Of a DNA stretch of 8,625 nt, positions 1-7,899 are shown one piece after another. Position 1 is the stretch's first letter, and the number at the start of each line of letters is the position of its first letter. Source of the DNA: Alphaproteobacteria bacterium (GTDB lineage Bacteria > Pseudomonadota > Alphaproteobacteria > Sphingomonadales > Sphingomonadaceae); NCBI GenBank assembly GCA_028293055.1, contig JAQGLD010000517.1, positions 1-8,625 of the forward strand. Reading direction: 5' to 3'. The notes beneath the pieces are model-generated. The model had not been told where the DNA came from and did not search any database. It saw nothing but the letters and a program-made list of their open reading frames with translations. A program made the translations under genes and the position numbers.

Positions 1-325
1 ATTTCAGCCGCATCAGCTCCGCGAGCATCTCGGCGCGGCGAACCACCGGGATCCTCTTCTCATAGGCAGCGACCAGCTCGACATTGTCCTTGCGGATCGC
101 GGTCGAAACCACGACCACCGCGGAGTCCGCGAGATTTTCCGGGCTCTGGCCGATCGCGACCGGAATTCCCGCCTTGCGAAGCCCGTCGACGACATAGGAT
201 TCGGCAAGGTCCGATCCCTGCACCTTGTAGCCGAGAATGTGCATCACCTCGGCGATGCCGGACATGCCGATGCCGCCTATGCCGATGAAATGGATCGTTC
301 CGATGTCGGTGCCGACACCCCTCAT
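1..325 (-). CDS. murC: UDP-N-acetylmuramate--L-alanine ligase MurC, N-terminal part
   Basis: MurC is the cytoplasmic ligase that adds L-alanine to UDP-MurNAc using ATP, the first step of stem-peptide synthesis. Only the first 108 codons are present; the gene runs off the left edge. I translated the minus strand from the ATG at 325-323. The protein begins [18 protein letters not shown] and carries the glycine-rich MurC signature [12 protein letters not shown] at about residues 15-26, followed by GSDLAES at 37-43 and STAIRKDN near 88-95. This is the Rossmann-like UDP-binding domain; the ATP-binding and C-terminal domains lie outside the window. The ATG overlaps the murG stop as ATGA (4 nt), and a GGGGGC stretch sits just upstream inside murG as a plausible ribosome-binding site. 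In this cluster murB, ddl and ftsQAZ would be expected to follow, but they are not visible here. Confidence 0.95.
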   Translation of the reverse strand, partial: MRGVGTDIGTIHFIGIGGIGMSGIAEVMHILGYKVQGSDLAESYVVDGLRKAGIPVAIGQSPENLADSAVVVVSTAIRKDNVELVAAYEKRIPVVRRAEMLAELMRLK

Positions 326-1485
326 GCGAACGCCCCCGACGGATAGGGACGAAGCACCAGCTCCTCGGCCGCCAATGCGTCGCCGCCGAGATCCTTGCCG
401 GTCCGCTCCACCAGGTCGGCCAAGCGGGCCGCTGCGTCGGGATGGCCGACCGAGCGCGCGCGCTCGGCGGCGGTGGCGAGCGCGACCGGCTCGAGCCCGA
501 GCTTCTGCATCTGCTTGGCGAGCTCGATCGCGTTGAACCGGCTCTGCGCGATCATCCGCGCGCCGCCGGCCTTGGCCATCTCGCGGGCATTGGCGGTCTG
601 GTGGTCGTCGGTCGCCGAAGGCAGCGGGATCAGGATCGCCGGACGGCCGGCAGCGGTCAGCTCGGCGATGGTCGAGGCGCCGGCGCGGGCGATTACGAGA
701 TGCGCCCAGCCGAGCTTGTCCGGCATGTCTGTGATGTAAGTGGCGAGGTCGGCCGGGATTCCGAGCCGCGCATAATGGGCGCGGACCTGCTCGATATCCT
801 CGGCTCGGCATTGCTGGGTGACCTGCAGCCGGCGGCGGAAATGCTCCGGGAGCAGGCCGAGCCCGTCCGGAACGACCCGCGACAATATCGTGGCGCCCTG
901 GCTCCCGCCGGTGACCAGCAGCCGGAAGATTCCGTCCTCGCCGAGCGCCGGATAGGGCTGTTCGCGAAGCGCGAGCACTTCTTCGCGGACCGGGTTGCCG
1001 ACGAGATGCACCTTGGGCTGCAGCCGTGGCTTGAGCCGGTCGACATGGCCGTAGGCGGTGGCGATCGCGTCGACCCGGCCGGCCATCAGCCGGTTGACTC
1101 GGCCGAGCACCGCATTCTGCTCGTGGATCAGGGCCGGGATCCGGTCGCGGCGCGCTGCGAGCAAGGCCGGAAGCGCCGGATAGCCGCCGAAGCCGATCAC
1201 CGCCGAGGGCTTGAACGTCTCGTAGAGCCGGGACGCCATCGCCCGCCCGGTGATGATGCTGCGGGTCGCCCTCAGCCAGCCCGCGGGACCGCCGGCGAGC
1301 CTGCCCGCCGGCAGGATGTGGACCTGGACGCCCTCGAACAGGCCCGGAATCCGGGCGCCGCGATCGTCGGTGACCAAGGCGACGCGATGGCCGCGGCGGA
1401 TCAGCTCCTCGGCCAGCGCATGGGCCGGAATCATGTGTCCGCCAGTCCCCCCGGCGGCAAGCACATAATGGCGCGAAAGGCTCAC
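322..1485 (-). CDS. murG: MurG, lipid II synthase (UDP-GlcNAc transferase)
   Basis: MurG is a peripheral membrane GT28 glycosyltransferase that transfers GlcNAc from UDP-GlcNAc to lipid I, giving lipid II on the cytoplasmic face. With a GTG start at 1485 the protein has 387 residues. Visible motifs are the N-domain GGTGGH loop (12-17), IGFGGYPA (97-104), HEQN (121-124), GGSQGA between the two domains (193-198), [10 protein letters not shown] (267-276) with the nucleotide-sugar-binding Glu275, and DDHQTANA (293-300). A longer reading from a GTG at 1497 adds MERP, but 1485 is preferred. It forms the same 4-nt GTGA overlap with the upstream stop as the two preceding junctions, and GGAG at 1492-1495 lies 6 nt upstream. 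The protein is about 30 residues longer than E. coli MurG (355 aa), mostly because of a C-terminal tail after the [11 protein letters not shown] segment. It overlaps murC by 4 nt. Confidence 0.96.
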   Translation of the reverse strand: MSLSRHYVLAAGGTGGHMIPAHALAEELIRRGHRVALVTDDRGARIPGLFEGVQVHILPAGRLAGGPAGWLRATRSIITGRAMASRLYETFKPSAVIGFGGYPALPALLAARRDRIPALIHEQNAVLGRVNRLMAGRVDAIATAYGHVDRLKPRLQPKVHLVGNPVREEVLALREQPYPALGEDGIFRLLVTGGSQGATILSRVVPDGLGLLPEHFRRRLQVTQQCRAEDIEQVRAHYARLGIPADLATYITDMPDKLGWAHLVIARAGASTIAELTAAGRPAILIPLPSATDDHQTANAREMAKAGGARMIAQSRFNAIELAKQMQKLGLEPVALATAAERARSVGHPDAAARLADLVERTGKDLGGDALAAEELVLRPYPSGAFA

Positions 1486-2678
1486 CGGCCGCTCCACTTC
1501 ACGACATAAGGCGAGCGGTGCAGATACGGATTGCGGCGAGTGAAGGCGAGCAGCAGGCCCATCCCGATCGACAGTGCGATCATCGAAGAGCCGCCATAGG
1601 AGATGAACGGCAGGGTCATGCCTTTGGACGGAGCGATCTGCACGTTGACCGCCATGTTGATCAGCGCCTGCAGCCCGAACTGGGTGACCAGGCCGGCGGC
1701 GGCGAGGACGACGAACTGGTCGTCCTCGTGGAGCAGTCGGATCAGCACGCGGGCGACGATGACCAGGTAGATCACCGCGATCGCGAGACAGGCGATGATC
1801 CCGAATTCCTCGCCGATCACCGAGAAGATATAGTCGGTATGGGGCTCGGGGAGCAGGAACTTGTGGGTTCCGGCGCCCGGCCCCGAGCCGAACAGCCCGC
1901 CCGCGGTGAGCGTGCGAAGCGCGGATTCGGTCTGATAATTGTCGCCATGCTCGAACAGGAAGGCGTCGATTCGGATGTGGGCGACCGGATAGAAGAAATA
2001 GGCCAGGATGACGACCGCGACGGCTCCAATGCCGAGGAAGATCAGGAATCGCATCGGAGCGCCGGACAAAGTGAGCAGCATCACCCAGGCGGTGGCGAAG
2101 ATGATTGTCTCACCGAAATTGGGTTGCTGCATCAGCAGCAGGGCGATCAGGCCGGTCAGCACCGCCGACAGCGGGACCACCGGCAGGCTCTCGTCCTGCT
2201 TCTTGAGCGAGAGCAGCCAGGCGGTCGAGACGATGAACATCGGCTTGAGGAATTCGGACGGCTGGAACTGGGCGAATCCGAATCCCAGCCAGCGCCGCGC
2301 GCCGTTCACCTCGGCCCCGAAGACCGGCACCAGGAAGAGGAGGCAGGTGAAGAGGATCGTGCCGATCAGGCACATCCGGCGCGCCTTCTCGCGCGGCAGC
2401 ATCGACACGGCGACCATCACCGGCACCGCAGCGAAGATCCAGATCAGCTGGCGGTAGAAATAATGGAGCGGGGCGAAGGTCACCCCGGCGCCCGAATAAC
2501 GCTGGCCGGCGGCTGGCGAGGCGGCGGCGACCGCGATCAGGCCGATCGCGATCAGCATCGCGACCATGAACAGCAGGACCCGGTCGATCTCCCAGAACCA
2601 GCGCCCGAGCGCGCTCCGGTCCGACCGGCCGAGCCGGTTGGCGCTCCTGCTCTTCAGCTGCTCGACGAAATTGCTCAC
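1482..2678 (-). CDS. ftsW: FtsW, SEDS-family septal peptidoglycan polymerase
   Basis: FtsW is the divisome SEDS glycosyltransferase that polymerises lipid II and works as a pair with the transpeptidase FtsI. The protein has 398 residues (E. coli about 414). A cytoplasmic N-terminal stretch of about 30 residues is followed by many hydrophobic segments consistent with the 10-TM SEDS fold. Family motifs are GARRWL (126-131), QPSEFLK (139-145), [14 protein letters not shown] (280-293), whose Asp282 matches the essential SEDS aspartate, and PFISYGGSS (357-365). The start is GTG, overlapping the murD stop as GTGA. A strong GGAGG at 2683-2687, 4 nt upstream, supports it, and the next Met is only at residue 38. 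The motif set fits FtsW or RodA; the position between murD and murG identifies it as FtsW. Confidence 0.96.
   Translation of the reverse strand: MSNFVEQLKSRSANRLGRSDRSALGRWFWEIDRVLLFMVAMLIAIGLIAVAAASPAAGQRYSGAGVTFAPLHYFYRQLIWIFAAVPVMVAVSMLPREKARRMCLIGTILFTCLLFLVPVFGAEVNGARRWLGFGFAQFQPSEFLKPMFIVSTAWLLSLKKQDESLPVVPLSAVLTGLIALLLMQQPNFGETIIFATAWVMLLTLSGAPMRFLIFLGIGAVAVVILAYFFYPVAHIRIDAFLFEHGDNYQTESALRTLTAGGLFGSGPGAGTHKFLLPEPHTDYIFSVIGEEFGIIACLAIAVIYLVIVARVLIRLLHEDDQFVVLAAAGLVTQFGLQALINMAVNVQIAPSKGMTLPFISYGGSSMIALSIGMGLLLAFTRRNPYLHRSPYVVKWSGR
1492..1495 (-). promoter_or_regulatory. Ribosome-binding site deciding the murG start
   Basis: GGAG on the coding strand lies 6 nt upstream of the GTG at 1485. 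The alternative GTG at 1497 overlaps the edge of this same site and has no good site of its own, so the downstream GTG is favoured. Confidence 0.7.
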
Positions 2679-3985
2679 AATGCCTCCACCGCCGCTCGGA
2701 ACGCAGCCCCGCGCGCTTCATAATCCCTATACTGGTCGAACGAGGCGCAGGCCGGCGAGAGCAAAACGACCTCCCCCGCTTTGGCCGCGCCAGCGGCCGC
2801 TCCGACCGCTCGGTCGAGGATGACGCATTCCTCGACCGGGACCTGGCCGCGCAGCAAAGCCGCGAACATCGGCCCGGCCTCGCCGATCGTGTAGGCAGCG
2901 CGGACATGGTCCAGATAGGGCTTGCAAGGATCGAGATCGTCGGACTTGGGGCGCCCGCCCAATATCCAGTGAATCGCCGGATAGGCGCCGTGCGCCGGAG
3001 CGGTCGAATCCGGGTTGGTCGCCTTGCTGTCGTTGACGAACAGGACGCCATTCTTCTCGGCGACCCGCTCCATCCGGTGCGGCAGGCCCGGATAGGAAGA
3101 GAGGCCAAGGGCGATCGCATCGTCCGGCACTCCGAGCGCCCGAGCCACCGCCACCGCCGCGGCGGCATTCTGGGCGTTATGCGGCCCCTGCAGCGATGGC
3201 CAGCGCGACTGGTCCTTGATCTGGCTCGATGCGACCAGCACCCTGGCGCCCGCGATTTGGCCCGCAATCGCCCTCGTATAATCGTCCTCGGTGGCGATCA
3301 CCGCGACATGGTCGGGCGACTGCATCGCGAACAATCGCGCCTTGGAGGCGGCATAATCGTCGATCCCGTCATAGCGGTCGAGATGGTCGGGGGTGAGGTT
3401 GAGCAGAACCGCGACGTCGCAATCGAGGCTGTGGGTGAGGTCGATCTGGTAGGAGGACAGCTCGAGCACATAGACGCCGACCCCGTTCGCATTGGGAGTC
3501 AGCGGATCCTGCGACAGGATCGGGAGTCCGATATTGCCGCCCATCAGGCTCGGCACGCCTGCGGTCTGGAGGATGTGGTGGACGAGCGCGGTGGTGGTCG
3601 ACTTGCCGTTGGTGCCGGTGATCCCGACCACCTTGTGCGCCGGCAGGCTGGATCGCGCCTGCGCGAACAATTCGATGTCGCCGATCAACGGCACGTTCGA
3701 CTCGCGCGCCCGGCGGGCGATCGGGTGGCGGTTGATCGGCACTCCGGGCGAGACGACGATTCCGGAATAGCCATAGAGCGAGGTGACGAGGGGGTCGGCG
3801 AGGCGAATAAATTCCTCCCCTGCCTTTGCAGGGGAGGAATTTAGAGCGTCCCTAGCCGCCTCATTCTGGTCCCAGGCCATCACCGTCGCGCCGCTCGCGA
3901 GCAAGGCTTCGACCGTCGCCGCGCCCGAGCGGGCGAGGCCGAGGACGGCGTAGCTTTTTCCGGCGAAGGCGGGGCTGGTGATCAC
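2675..3985 (-). CDS. murD: UDP-N-acetylmuramoylalanine--D-glutamate ligase MurD
   Basis: MurD adds D-glutamate to UDP-MurNAc-L-Ala with ATP in the cytoplasm. From the GTG at 3985 the protein has 436 residues, close to E. coli MurD (438). The N-terminal nucleotide-binding domain has VLGLARSG (14-21) and SPGVP (79-83). The Mur-ligase core has the P-loop GTNGKSTT (124-131), ELSSYQ (175-180), TPDHLD (198-203) and YAASKARLF with probable carbamylated Lys215. The C-terminal domain has NDSKATN (318-324) and SPACASFDQ (410-418). The frame stays open far upstream within mraY, but GTG at 3985 gives the GTGA overlap with mraY and a normal MurD N-terminus. The odd part is residues 48-60 ([13 protein letters not shown]), encoded by a perfect 36-nt hairpin with atypical A/T-ending codons (CTA, AAT, CCT, TTT, ATT). 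It lies in the loop between WDQN and the VVSPG strand and seems compatible with function, since all catalytic motifs are intact. Confidence 0.96.
   Translation of the reverse strand: MITSPAFAGKSYAVLGLARSGAATVEALLASGATVMAWDQNEAARDALNSSPAKAGEEFIRLADPLVTSLYGYSGIVVSPGVPINRHPIARRARESNVPLIGDIELFAQARSSLPAHKVVGITGTNGKSTTTALVHHILQTAGVPSLMGGNIGLPILSQDPLTPNANGVGVYVLELSSYQIDLTHSLDCDVAVLLNLTPDHLDRYDGIDDYAASKARLFAMQSPDHVAVIATEDDYTRAIAGQIAGARVLVASSQIKDQSRWPSLQGPHNAQNAAAAVAVARALGVPDDAIALGLSSYPGLPHRMERVAEKNGVLFVNDSKATNPDSTAPAHGAYPAIHWILGGRPKSDDLDPCKPYLDHVRAAYTIGEAGPMFAALLRGQVPVEECVILDRAVGAAAGAAKAGEVVLLSPACASFDQYRDYEARGAAFRAAVEAL
2683..2687 (-). promoter_or_regulatory. Ribosome-binding site of ftsW
   Basis: GGAGG on the coding strand, within the last codons of murD, lies 4 nt before the ftsW GTG. 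It is a near-complete match to the anti-Shine-Dalgarno and supports the GTG start at 2678. Confidence 0.75.
3808..3843. repeat. Perfect 16-bp palindrome inside murD
   Basis: The plus strand reads TAAATTCCTCCCCTGC (3808-3823), CTTT as loop (3824-3827), then GCAGGGGAGGAATTTA (3828-3843), the exact reverse complement of the first arm. The 36 nt equal 12 codons and lie in frame across murD codons 48-60. Base and codon use there is unlike the surrounding G+C-rich murD sequence. In the mRNA it would form a strong stem-loop. It lacks a downstream U-run on the coding strand, so it does not look like an intrinsic terminator. It resembles an inserted palindromic repeat of the kind known as RPE in Rickettsia genes; family membership here is inference. 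Confidence 0.85.
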
Positions 3986-5052
3986 CGCAGCTTCAGCGTC
4001 GAAAGGCCGGCGAGGGCGAGGACGAAGGCGATGATCCAGAACCGGATCACCACGGTGGGTTCGGACCAGCCCAATTGCTCGAAATGATGGTGGATCGGAG
4101 CCATCTTGAAGACTCGCTTGCCGGTCCTTTTGTAGAAGAAGACCTGGATGATCACCGACATCGCCTCGACCACGAACACGCCGCCGACGATCCCGAGCAC
4201 GATCTCGTGCTGGGTGGCGACCGCGATCGCGCCGAGCGCTCCGCCGAGCGCGAGGCTTCCGGTGTCGCCCATGAACACCGCCGCAGGCGGCGCGTTGAAC
4301 CACAGGAAGGCCAAGCCGGCCCCGACCATCGCCGAGCACATGATGGTGAGATCGCCGACTCCGTGGACATAGGGGATGCCGAGATAGGTCGCGAACTTGG
4401 CGTTGCCGACCAGATAGGAGAAGATCAGGAAGGCAAGGCTGGCGATGATCACCGGCATCGAGGCGAGGCCGTCGAGTCCGTCGGTGAGGTTGACCGCATT
4501 GCCGAAGGCGACGACGACGAAGGCGCCGAACACCACGTAGAAGAATCCGAGATCGATCACCGGACCCTTGTAGAAGGGGATGTAGAGCTCGGTGCCCGCG
4601 CCCCAGGTGATGATCCCGACCCCGATCAGGGCGACGACGCACTCGGCGAGCAGCCGCGCCCGGGCGGACACGCCCTTGTGGCTGCCCTTGGTGACCTTGT
4701 CATAATCGTCGAGGAAGCCGATCGCGCCGAAGCCGATCGTGATGAACATGCACGCCCAGATATAGGTGTTGCGGAAGTCCATCCAGAGCAGCATCGCGAC
4801 GGTCAGCGAGGTCAGGATCATCAGCCCGCCCATCGTCGGCGTGCCGCGCTTGGCCAGATGGCTTTGCGGCCCGTCCTCGCGGATCGGCTGGCCCTTGCCC
4901 TGGCGCACCCGAAGCCAGCCGATGAACTTCGGCCCGATCAGCAGGCCGATGAACAAGGCGGTCGCCGTCGCCGCGCCCGCGCGGAACGTGATGTAGCGGA
5001 TGAGGTTGAGCACCCCGGGGAAGCCAAGCCGTTCGGCGATCCAAAGAAACAT
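3982..5052 (-). CDS. mraY: MraY, phospho-N-acetylmuramoyl-pentapeptide-transferase
   Basis: MraY is an integral membrane enzyme that transfers phospho-MurNAc-pentapeptide from UDP to undecaprenyl phosphate, forming lipid I. It is 356 residues long (E. coli 360) and rich in hydrophobic segments, fitting the 10-TM family fold. Key residues are visible: [20 protein letters not shown] (54-73, the cytoplasmic substrate loop), the aspartate pair Asp115-Asp116 in [16 protein letters not shown] (188-196), [10 protein letters not shown] (261-270) with Asp263, and the HHH motif (321-323) in APIHHHFE. The ATG at 5052 shares one base with the murF TGA stop (TGATG). The upstream Shine-Dalgarno is weak (GGGAAAG), so translation probably depends on coupling to murF. 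The stop overlaps the murD GTG start by 4 nt. Confidence 0.97.
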   Translation of the reverse strand: MFLWIAERLGFPGVLNLIRYITFRAGAATATALFIGLLIGPKFIGWLRVRQGKGQPIREDGPQSHLAKRGTPTMGGLMILTSLTVAMLLWMDFRNTYIWACMFITIGFGAIGFLDDYDKVTKGSHKGVSARARLLAECVVALIGVGIITWGAGTELYIPFYKGPVIDLGFFYVVFGAFVVVAFGNAVNLTDGLDGLASMPVIIASLAFLIFSYLVGNAKFATYLGIPYVHGVGDLTIMCSAMVGAGLAFLWFNAPPAAVFMGDTGSLALGGALGAIAVATQHEIVLGIVGGVFVVEAMSVIIQVFFYKRTGKRVFKMAPIHHHFEQLGWSEPTVVIRFWIIAFVLALAGLSTLKLR

Positions 5053-6431
5053 CAGTCTTTCCCGCTCGCCAGCGCCTCGACGAGGGCGGCAAGTCCGATG
5101 GAGTTCGATCCCTTGACGAGTATCGCGTCGCCCGGGCCGATCCCGCCTTTGGCGAGAGGGATGGCGGACGCCGTGTCGGGCACATGCTCTATTTTAACCA
5201 TTTGTCCAAGCGCTTTCGCCAGCGGGGCCATCTCGTCGCCGACCAGGATCGCGTAATCGACCCGGGCCGCGGCGAGCGGGTCGGCGAGGCCGGCATGAAA
5301 ATCGGCGGAGCCCTCACCGAGCTCGCGCATTCCGCCAAGCACCGCGATCCGTCGGCCGCGCACCTTTTCCTCGCCGAACGTCTTCAAGGTCGCCGCCATC
5401 GAGGCCGGATTGGCATTGTAGCTCTCGTCGATCAGCAGGGCCTCGCCGCCGTCGGCCGAAATGGTGCGGCGCTCGCCCCTGCCCTTCAGCCCGGGCAGAT
5501 CGGCCAGAGCGAGGCCGGCGGCGGCGAGGTCGCCGCCCATCGCCTCGACCGCGCCGAGCACTGCCAGCGCGTTCGAAACCCAATGGTCGCCCGCCTGCGA
5601 GATGGTGAAGGTTAGCTCGGCCTCGGGCATCATCGCTGTCACCAGCGAGCCGCCGCGCGCCGAACGCACCACGTCGCGCGCGAAGATGTCGGCGCCCTCG
5701 GTCAGCCCGAAGGTGAGGATGCGGCCGGCATGAGGCGCCGCGGCCGCGATCAGCCGGTTGCGATGCGGCGAATCCCAGGGGATGAGCGCGGTGCCGCCCG
5801 GCTCGAGCCCTTCGAATATCTCGCCTTTGGCGTCGGCGATCGCCTCGTCGCTCGCGAAATATTCGCGGTGGGCGGGAGCGATGGCGGTGACGATCGCGAC
5901 ATGCGGGCGGACCAGGCGGGTGAGCGCTGCAAGCTCGCCCTCATGGTTCATGCCCATCTCGAAGATTCCGAACTCGGTCTCGCGGGGCATTCGCGACAGC
6001 GACAGCGGCACCCCGACATGATTGTTGTAGCTCTTGACCGAGCGATGCGCCCGGCCGGGCGCGGCCCGGTCGAGCGCGGCGTAGAGCGCTTCCTTTGTCC
6101 CCGTCTTGCCGACCGAACCGGTGACCCCGCAGATCCGCGCCGAGGTGCGGGCTCGTGCGGCGCGGCCGAGCGCGTCGAGCGCTTCATTGGTGTCGGCGAC
6201 CCGGACATGGGGATAAGAGGTTTCGGCGCCGACGATCGCCCCGGCGGCGCCGGCGGCGAACGCCTTGTCGAGGAAGAGATGGCCGTCCGTCGCCTCGCCC
6301 TTCAGCGCGACGAACAGATGGCCGGGCTCGACCTCGCGGGAATCGAAGGCGACGCCGGTCACCGCGAAGTCGGCCGAAGCGGTGCCGGCCGTGGCCGCCG
6401 CGATTTCCGAGGAGGTCCAGAGCGAAGTCAT
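5052..6431 (-). CDS. murF: UDP-N-acetylmuramoyl-tripeptide--D-alanyl-D-alanine ligase MurF
   Basis: MurF joins the dipeptide D-Ala-D-Ala to UDP-MurNAc-tripeptide, completing the cytoplasmic pentapeptide precursor. From the ATG at 6431 it has 459 residues (E. coli 452). The N-terminal domain includes [20 protein letters not shown] (26-45), typical of MurE/MurF substrate binding. Then come the P-loop [11 protein letters not shown] (104-114), EMGMNHEGE (158-166), AKGEIFEGL with probable carbamylated Lys202, [11 protein letters not shown] (335-345) and [11 protein letters not shown] (365-375). A TTG at 6464 in the same frame would add 11 residues (MPPLPFTGGGI). I reject it because those codons fall in a hairpin and G-run that serves better as the ribosome-binding site for the ATG, and [14 protein letters not shown] is a normal MurF N-terminus. 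It is separated from murE by 49 nt and shares one base with mraY. Confidence 0.95.
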   Translation of the reverse strand: MTSLWTSSEIAAATAGTASADFAVTGVAFDSREVEPGHLFVALKGEATDGHLFLDKAFAAGAAGAIVGAETSYPHVRVADTNEALDALGRAARARTSARICGVTGSVGKTGTKEALYAALDRAAPGRAHRSVKSYNNHVGVPLSLSRMPRETEFGIFEMGMNHEGELAALTRLVRPHVAIVTAIAPAHREYFASDEAIADAKGEIFEGLEPGGTALIPWDSPHRNRLIAAAAPHAGRILTFGLTEGADIFARDVVRSARGGSLVTAMMPEAELTFTISQAGDHWVSNALAVLGAVEAMGGDLAAAGLALADLPGLKGRGERRTISADGGEALLIDESYNANPASMAATLKTFGEEKVRGRRIAVLGGMRELGEGSADFHAGLADPLAAARVDYAILVGDEMAPLAKALGQMVKIEHVPDTASAIPLAKGGIGPGDAILVKGSNSIGLAALVEALASGKD

Positions 6432-6434
6432 GAT

Positions 6435-6460
6435 CCCCCCACCCGTAAACGGCAGGGGAG
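6435..6460 (-). repeat. Imperfect hairpin in the murE-murF gap overlapping the murF RBS
   Basis: On the coding strand CTCCCC (6460-6455) can pair with GGGGGG (6440-6435), including one G-U pair. Inside, CCGT/ACGG (6452-6449 with 6446-6443) forms a second short stem, separated by a 2x2 mismatch. The G-run ends 3 nt before the murF ATG and is the best Shine-Dalgarno candidate, so the structure could mask it. Plus-strand GGCAGGGGAGG (6451-6461) is the exact reverse complement of 3814-3824 in the murD palindrome, so this may be a decayed copy of the same repeat. Confidence 0.55.
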
Positions 6461-6480
6461 GCAAGATTGACGCTCGCGCT

Positions 6481-7896
6481 TCACGCCGCGCACTCCCGGG
6501 CTATCGTAACATCGTCGAACGGGAGAACGCGCGAACCAAGGATCTGGCCCTGCTCGTGGCCCTTGCCGGCAAGCAGGATGATATCGTCCGCTCTGGCCTC
6601 GGCGATCGCCGCTGCGATCGCTTCGCGGCGCCCGCCGACCTCGCGCGCTCCCGGCGCACCCTGGAGGATGTCGGCGCGGATTCTCGCCGGATCCTCGCTG
6701 CGCGGATTGTCGTCGGTGACGATGACCAGGTCGGCGAGCCGGGTCGCGGTGGCGCCCATTTGCGGCCGCTTGCCGACATCGCGGTCGCCGCCGGCGCCGA
6801 AGACGATGATCAGCCGGCCGGCCGCATGCGGACGCAGCGCCTCGACCGCGGCCTCGATTGCGTCGGGGGTATGGGCGTAATCGACATAGACTGGCGCTCC
6901 GGCGCGGGTGATCACGGCGCGCTCGAGCCGCCCGCGGACGGGCTGAAGCCGGGCGACATGGGCGAGGGTCTCGTCGAGATCGCCGCCGGTCGCGATCACC
7001 AGCCCCGCAGCGGTCAGCGCGTTGGCGGCCTGATAGGCGCCGATCAGCGGCAGCTCGACCTCGCGGCTGCGCCCGCCCGCCTCGATTCTGAGGACCTGGC
7101 CGAGCTGGGTGGGCGCGCGCGCGACGAGCCTGAGCGTGGTTCCGGCCTTGCCGACCGTGATGAGATTCAGCCCCCGCTCGCGGCAGCGGCGGACCACCTC
7201 GTCCGACCTTGGATCGTCCATCCAGACCACGGCCGTTCCGTCGGGCTCGACCACTTCCTCGAACAGCCGCATCTTGGCTTCGAAATACGCGTCCATGGTC
7301 TGGTGATAGTCGAGATGATCGCGGCGGAGATTGGTAAAGGCTGCGGCCTGCACCGGCAGGCCCTCGGTCCGATACTGGGCGAGGCCGTGGCTCGACGCCT
7401 CGAACGCGGCATGGGTGACGCCTTCGCGTGCCAGCCCCGCCATGTTCGACAGGAAGGTGACGATGTCGGGCGTGGTCAGGCCGGTGGTGACGCTGTCGTC
7501 GGCGGTGGTCACTCCAAGCGTCCCGATCGAGGCGGCGTGGAAGCCCGCCATCCGCCACAATTGCCGGGTCAGCTCGACATTGGAGGTCTTGCCGTTGGTG
7601 CCGGTCACCGCGACCAATGTCCCCGGAAAGGGGCGGAAGAACAAGGCCGCGAGGCGCGCGAATTCGCGCCGCGGCTCGTCGGCCGCGATATGGACCGCGC
7701 CTTCGACCTTCACATCGGGACGGGCGACGATAGCGGAGGCTCCGGCCGCGATGGCGGCGGGAATATAATCCTCGCCGTTGAACATCGTGCCGCGAAACGC
7801 CCCGAATATCGTGCCGGGCGCTACCTTACGATGGTCGATCGCGAAGCCGGTGACCTGGGAATCGGAATCGACCCCGGCGAGATCGGCCAGGCGCAT
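6481..7896 (-). CDS. murE: UDP-MurNAc-L-Ala-D-Glu--2,6-diaminopimelate ligase MurE
   Basis: MurE adds the third stem-peptide residue in the cytoplasm with ATP. The protein has 471 residues, somewhat shorter than E. coli MurE (495), with a compact N-terminus (MRLADLAGVDSDSQVTGFAI). Motifs in order are DHRKVAPGTIFGAFRG (21-36), the P-loop TGTNGKT (98-104), TTPD (141-144), EASSHGL (166-172), RRDHLDYH (191-198), YFEAKMRLF with probable carbamylated Lys208, GAGGDRD (367-373), DNPR (396-399) and AGKGHE (443-448). DNPR is the family signature for meso-diaminopimelate rather than lysine, which predicts a DAP-type wall. No earlier in-frame start exists, because the ftsI stop lies two codons upstream in the same frame. 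AAGGAG at 7909-7914 is the likely ribosome-binding site. It follows ftsI by 3 nt and precedes the 49-nt gap before murF. Confidence 0.97.
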   Translation of the reverse strand: MRLADLAGVDSDSQVTGFAIDHRKVAPGTIFGAFRGTMFNGEDYIPAAIAAGASAIVARPDVKVEGAVHIAADEPRREFARLAALFFRPFPGTLVAVTGTNGKTSNVELTRQLWRMAGFHAASIGTLGVTTADDSVTTGLTTPDIVTFLSNMAGLAREGVTHAAFEASSHGLAQYRTEGLPVQAAAFTNLRRDHLDYHQTMDAYFEAKMRLFEEVVEPDGTAVVWMDDPRSDEVVRRCRERGLNLITVGKAGTTLRLVARAPTQLGQVLRIEAGGRSREVELPLIGAYQAANALTAAGLVIATGGDLDETLAHVARLQPVRGRLERAVITRAGAPVYVDYAHTPDAIEAAVEALRPHAAGRLIIVFGAGGDRDVGKRPQMGATATRLADLVIVTDDNPRSEDPARIRADILQGAPGAREVGGRREAIAAAIAEARADDIILLAGKGHEQGQILGSRVLPFDDVTIARECAA

Positions 7897-7899
7897 TGC

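Noticed and set aside
442..1509. Long plus-strand open frame (355 codons) opposite murG
   Set aside because: It is antisense to a clear murG with intact motifs. Its translation is charge-rich, low-complexity and matches no recognisable family. Such shadows are expected in G+C-rich DNA.
1518..2723. Long plus-strand open frame (401 codons) opposite ftsW
   Set aside because: The translation is a run of Asp, Glu, His, Gln and Arg, the typical reverse complement of hydrophobic membrane-protein codons. It has no domain or good start context.
2110..3267. Minus-strand 385-codon frame crossing the murD/ftsW junction
   Set aside because: It is out of frame with both genes, Arg-rich and without family motifs.
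3808..3843. The murD palindrome as an intrinsic terminator
   Set aside because: No U-run follows the stem on either strand, and it lies about 50 codons inside an essential gene with more essential genes downstream.
3941..3985. SPAFAG at the MurD N-terminus as another copy of the palindromic element
   Set aside because: The peptide resembles the inverted element's SSPAFAGEE, but most codons differ at synonymous positions and there is no inverted repeat. Short Ala/Pro/Gly matches are easy by chance.
3986..4642. Upstream extension of the murD frame through mraY
   Set aside because: The added 219 residues are Arg/His-rich shadow of mraY. The MurD N-terminus starts normally at the GTG that overlaps the mraY stop.
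4075..5256. Long plus-strand open frame (393 codons) opposite mraY and the end of murF
   Set aside because: It has the same antisense membrane-gene composition and spans two real genes, with no recognisable motif.
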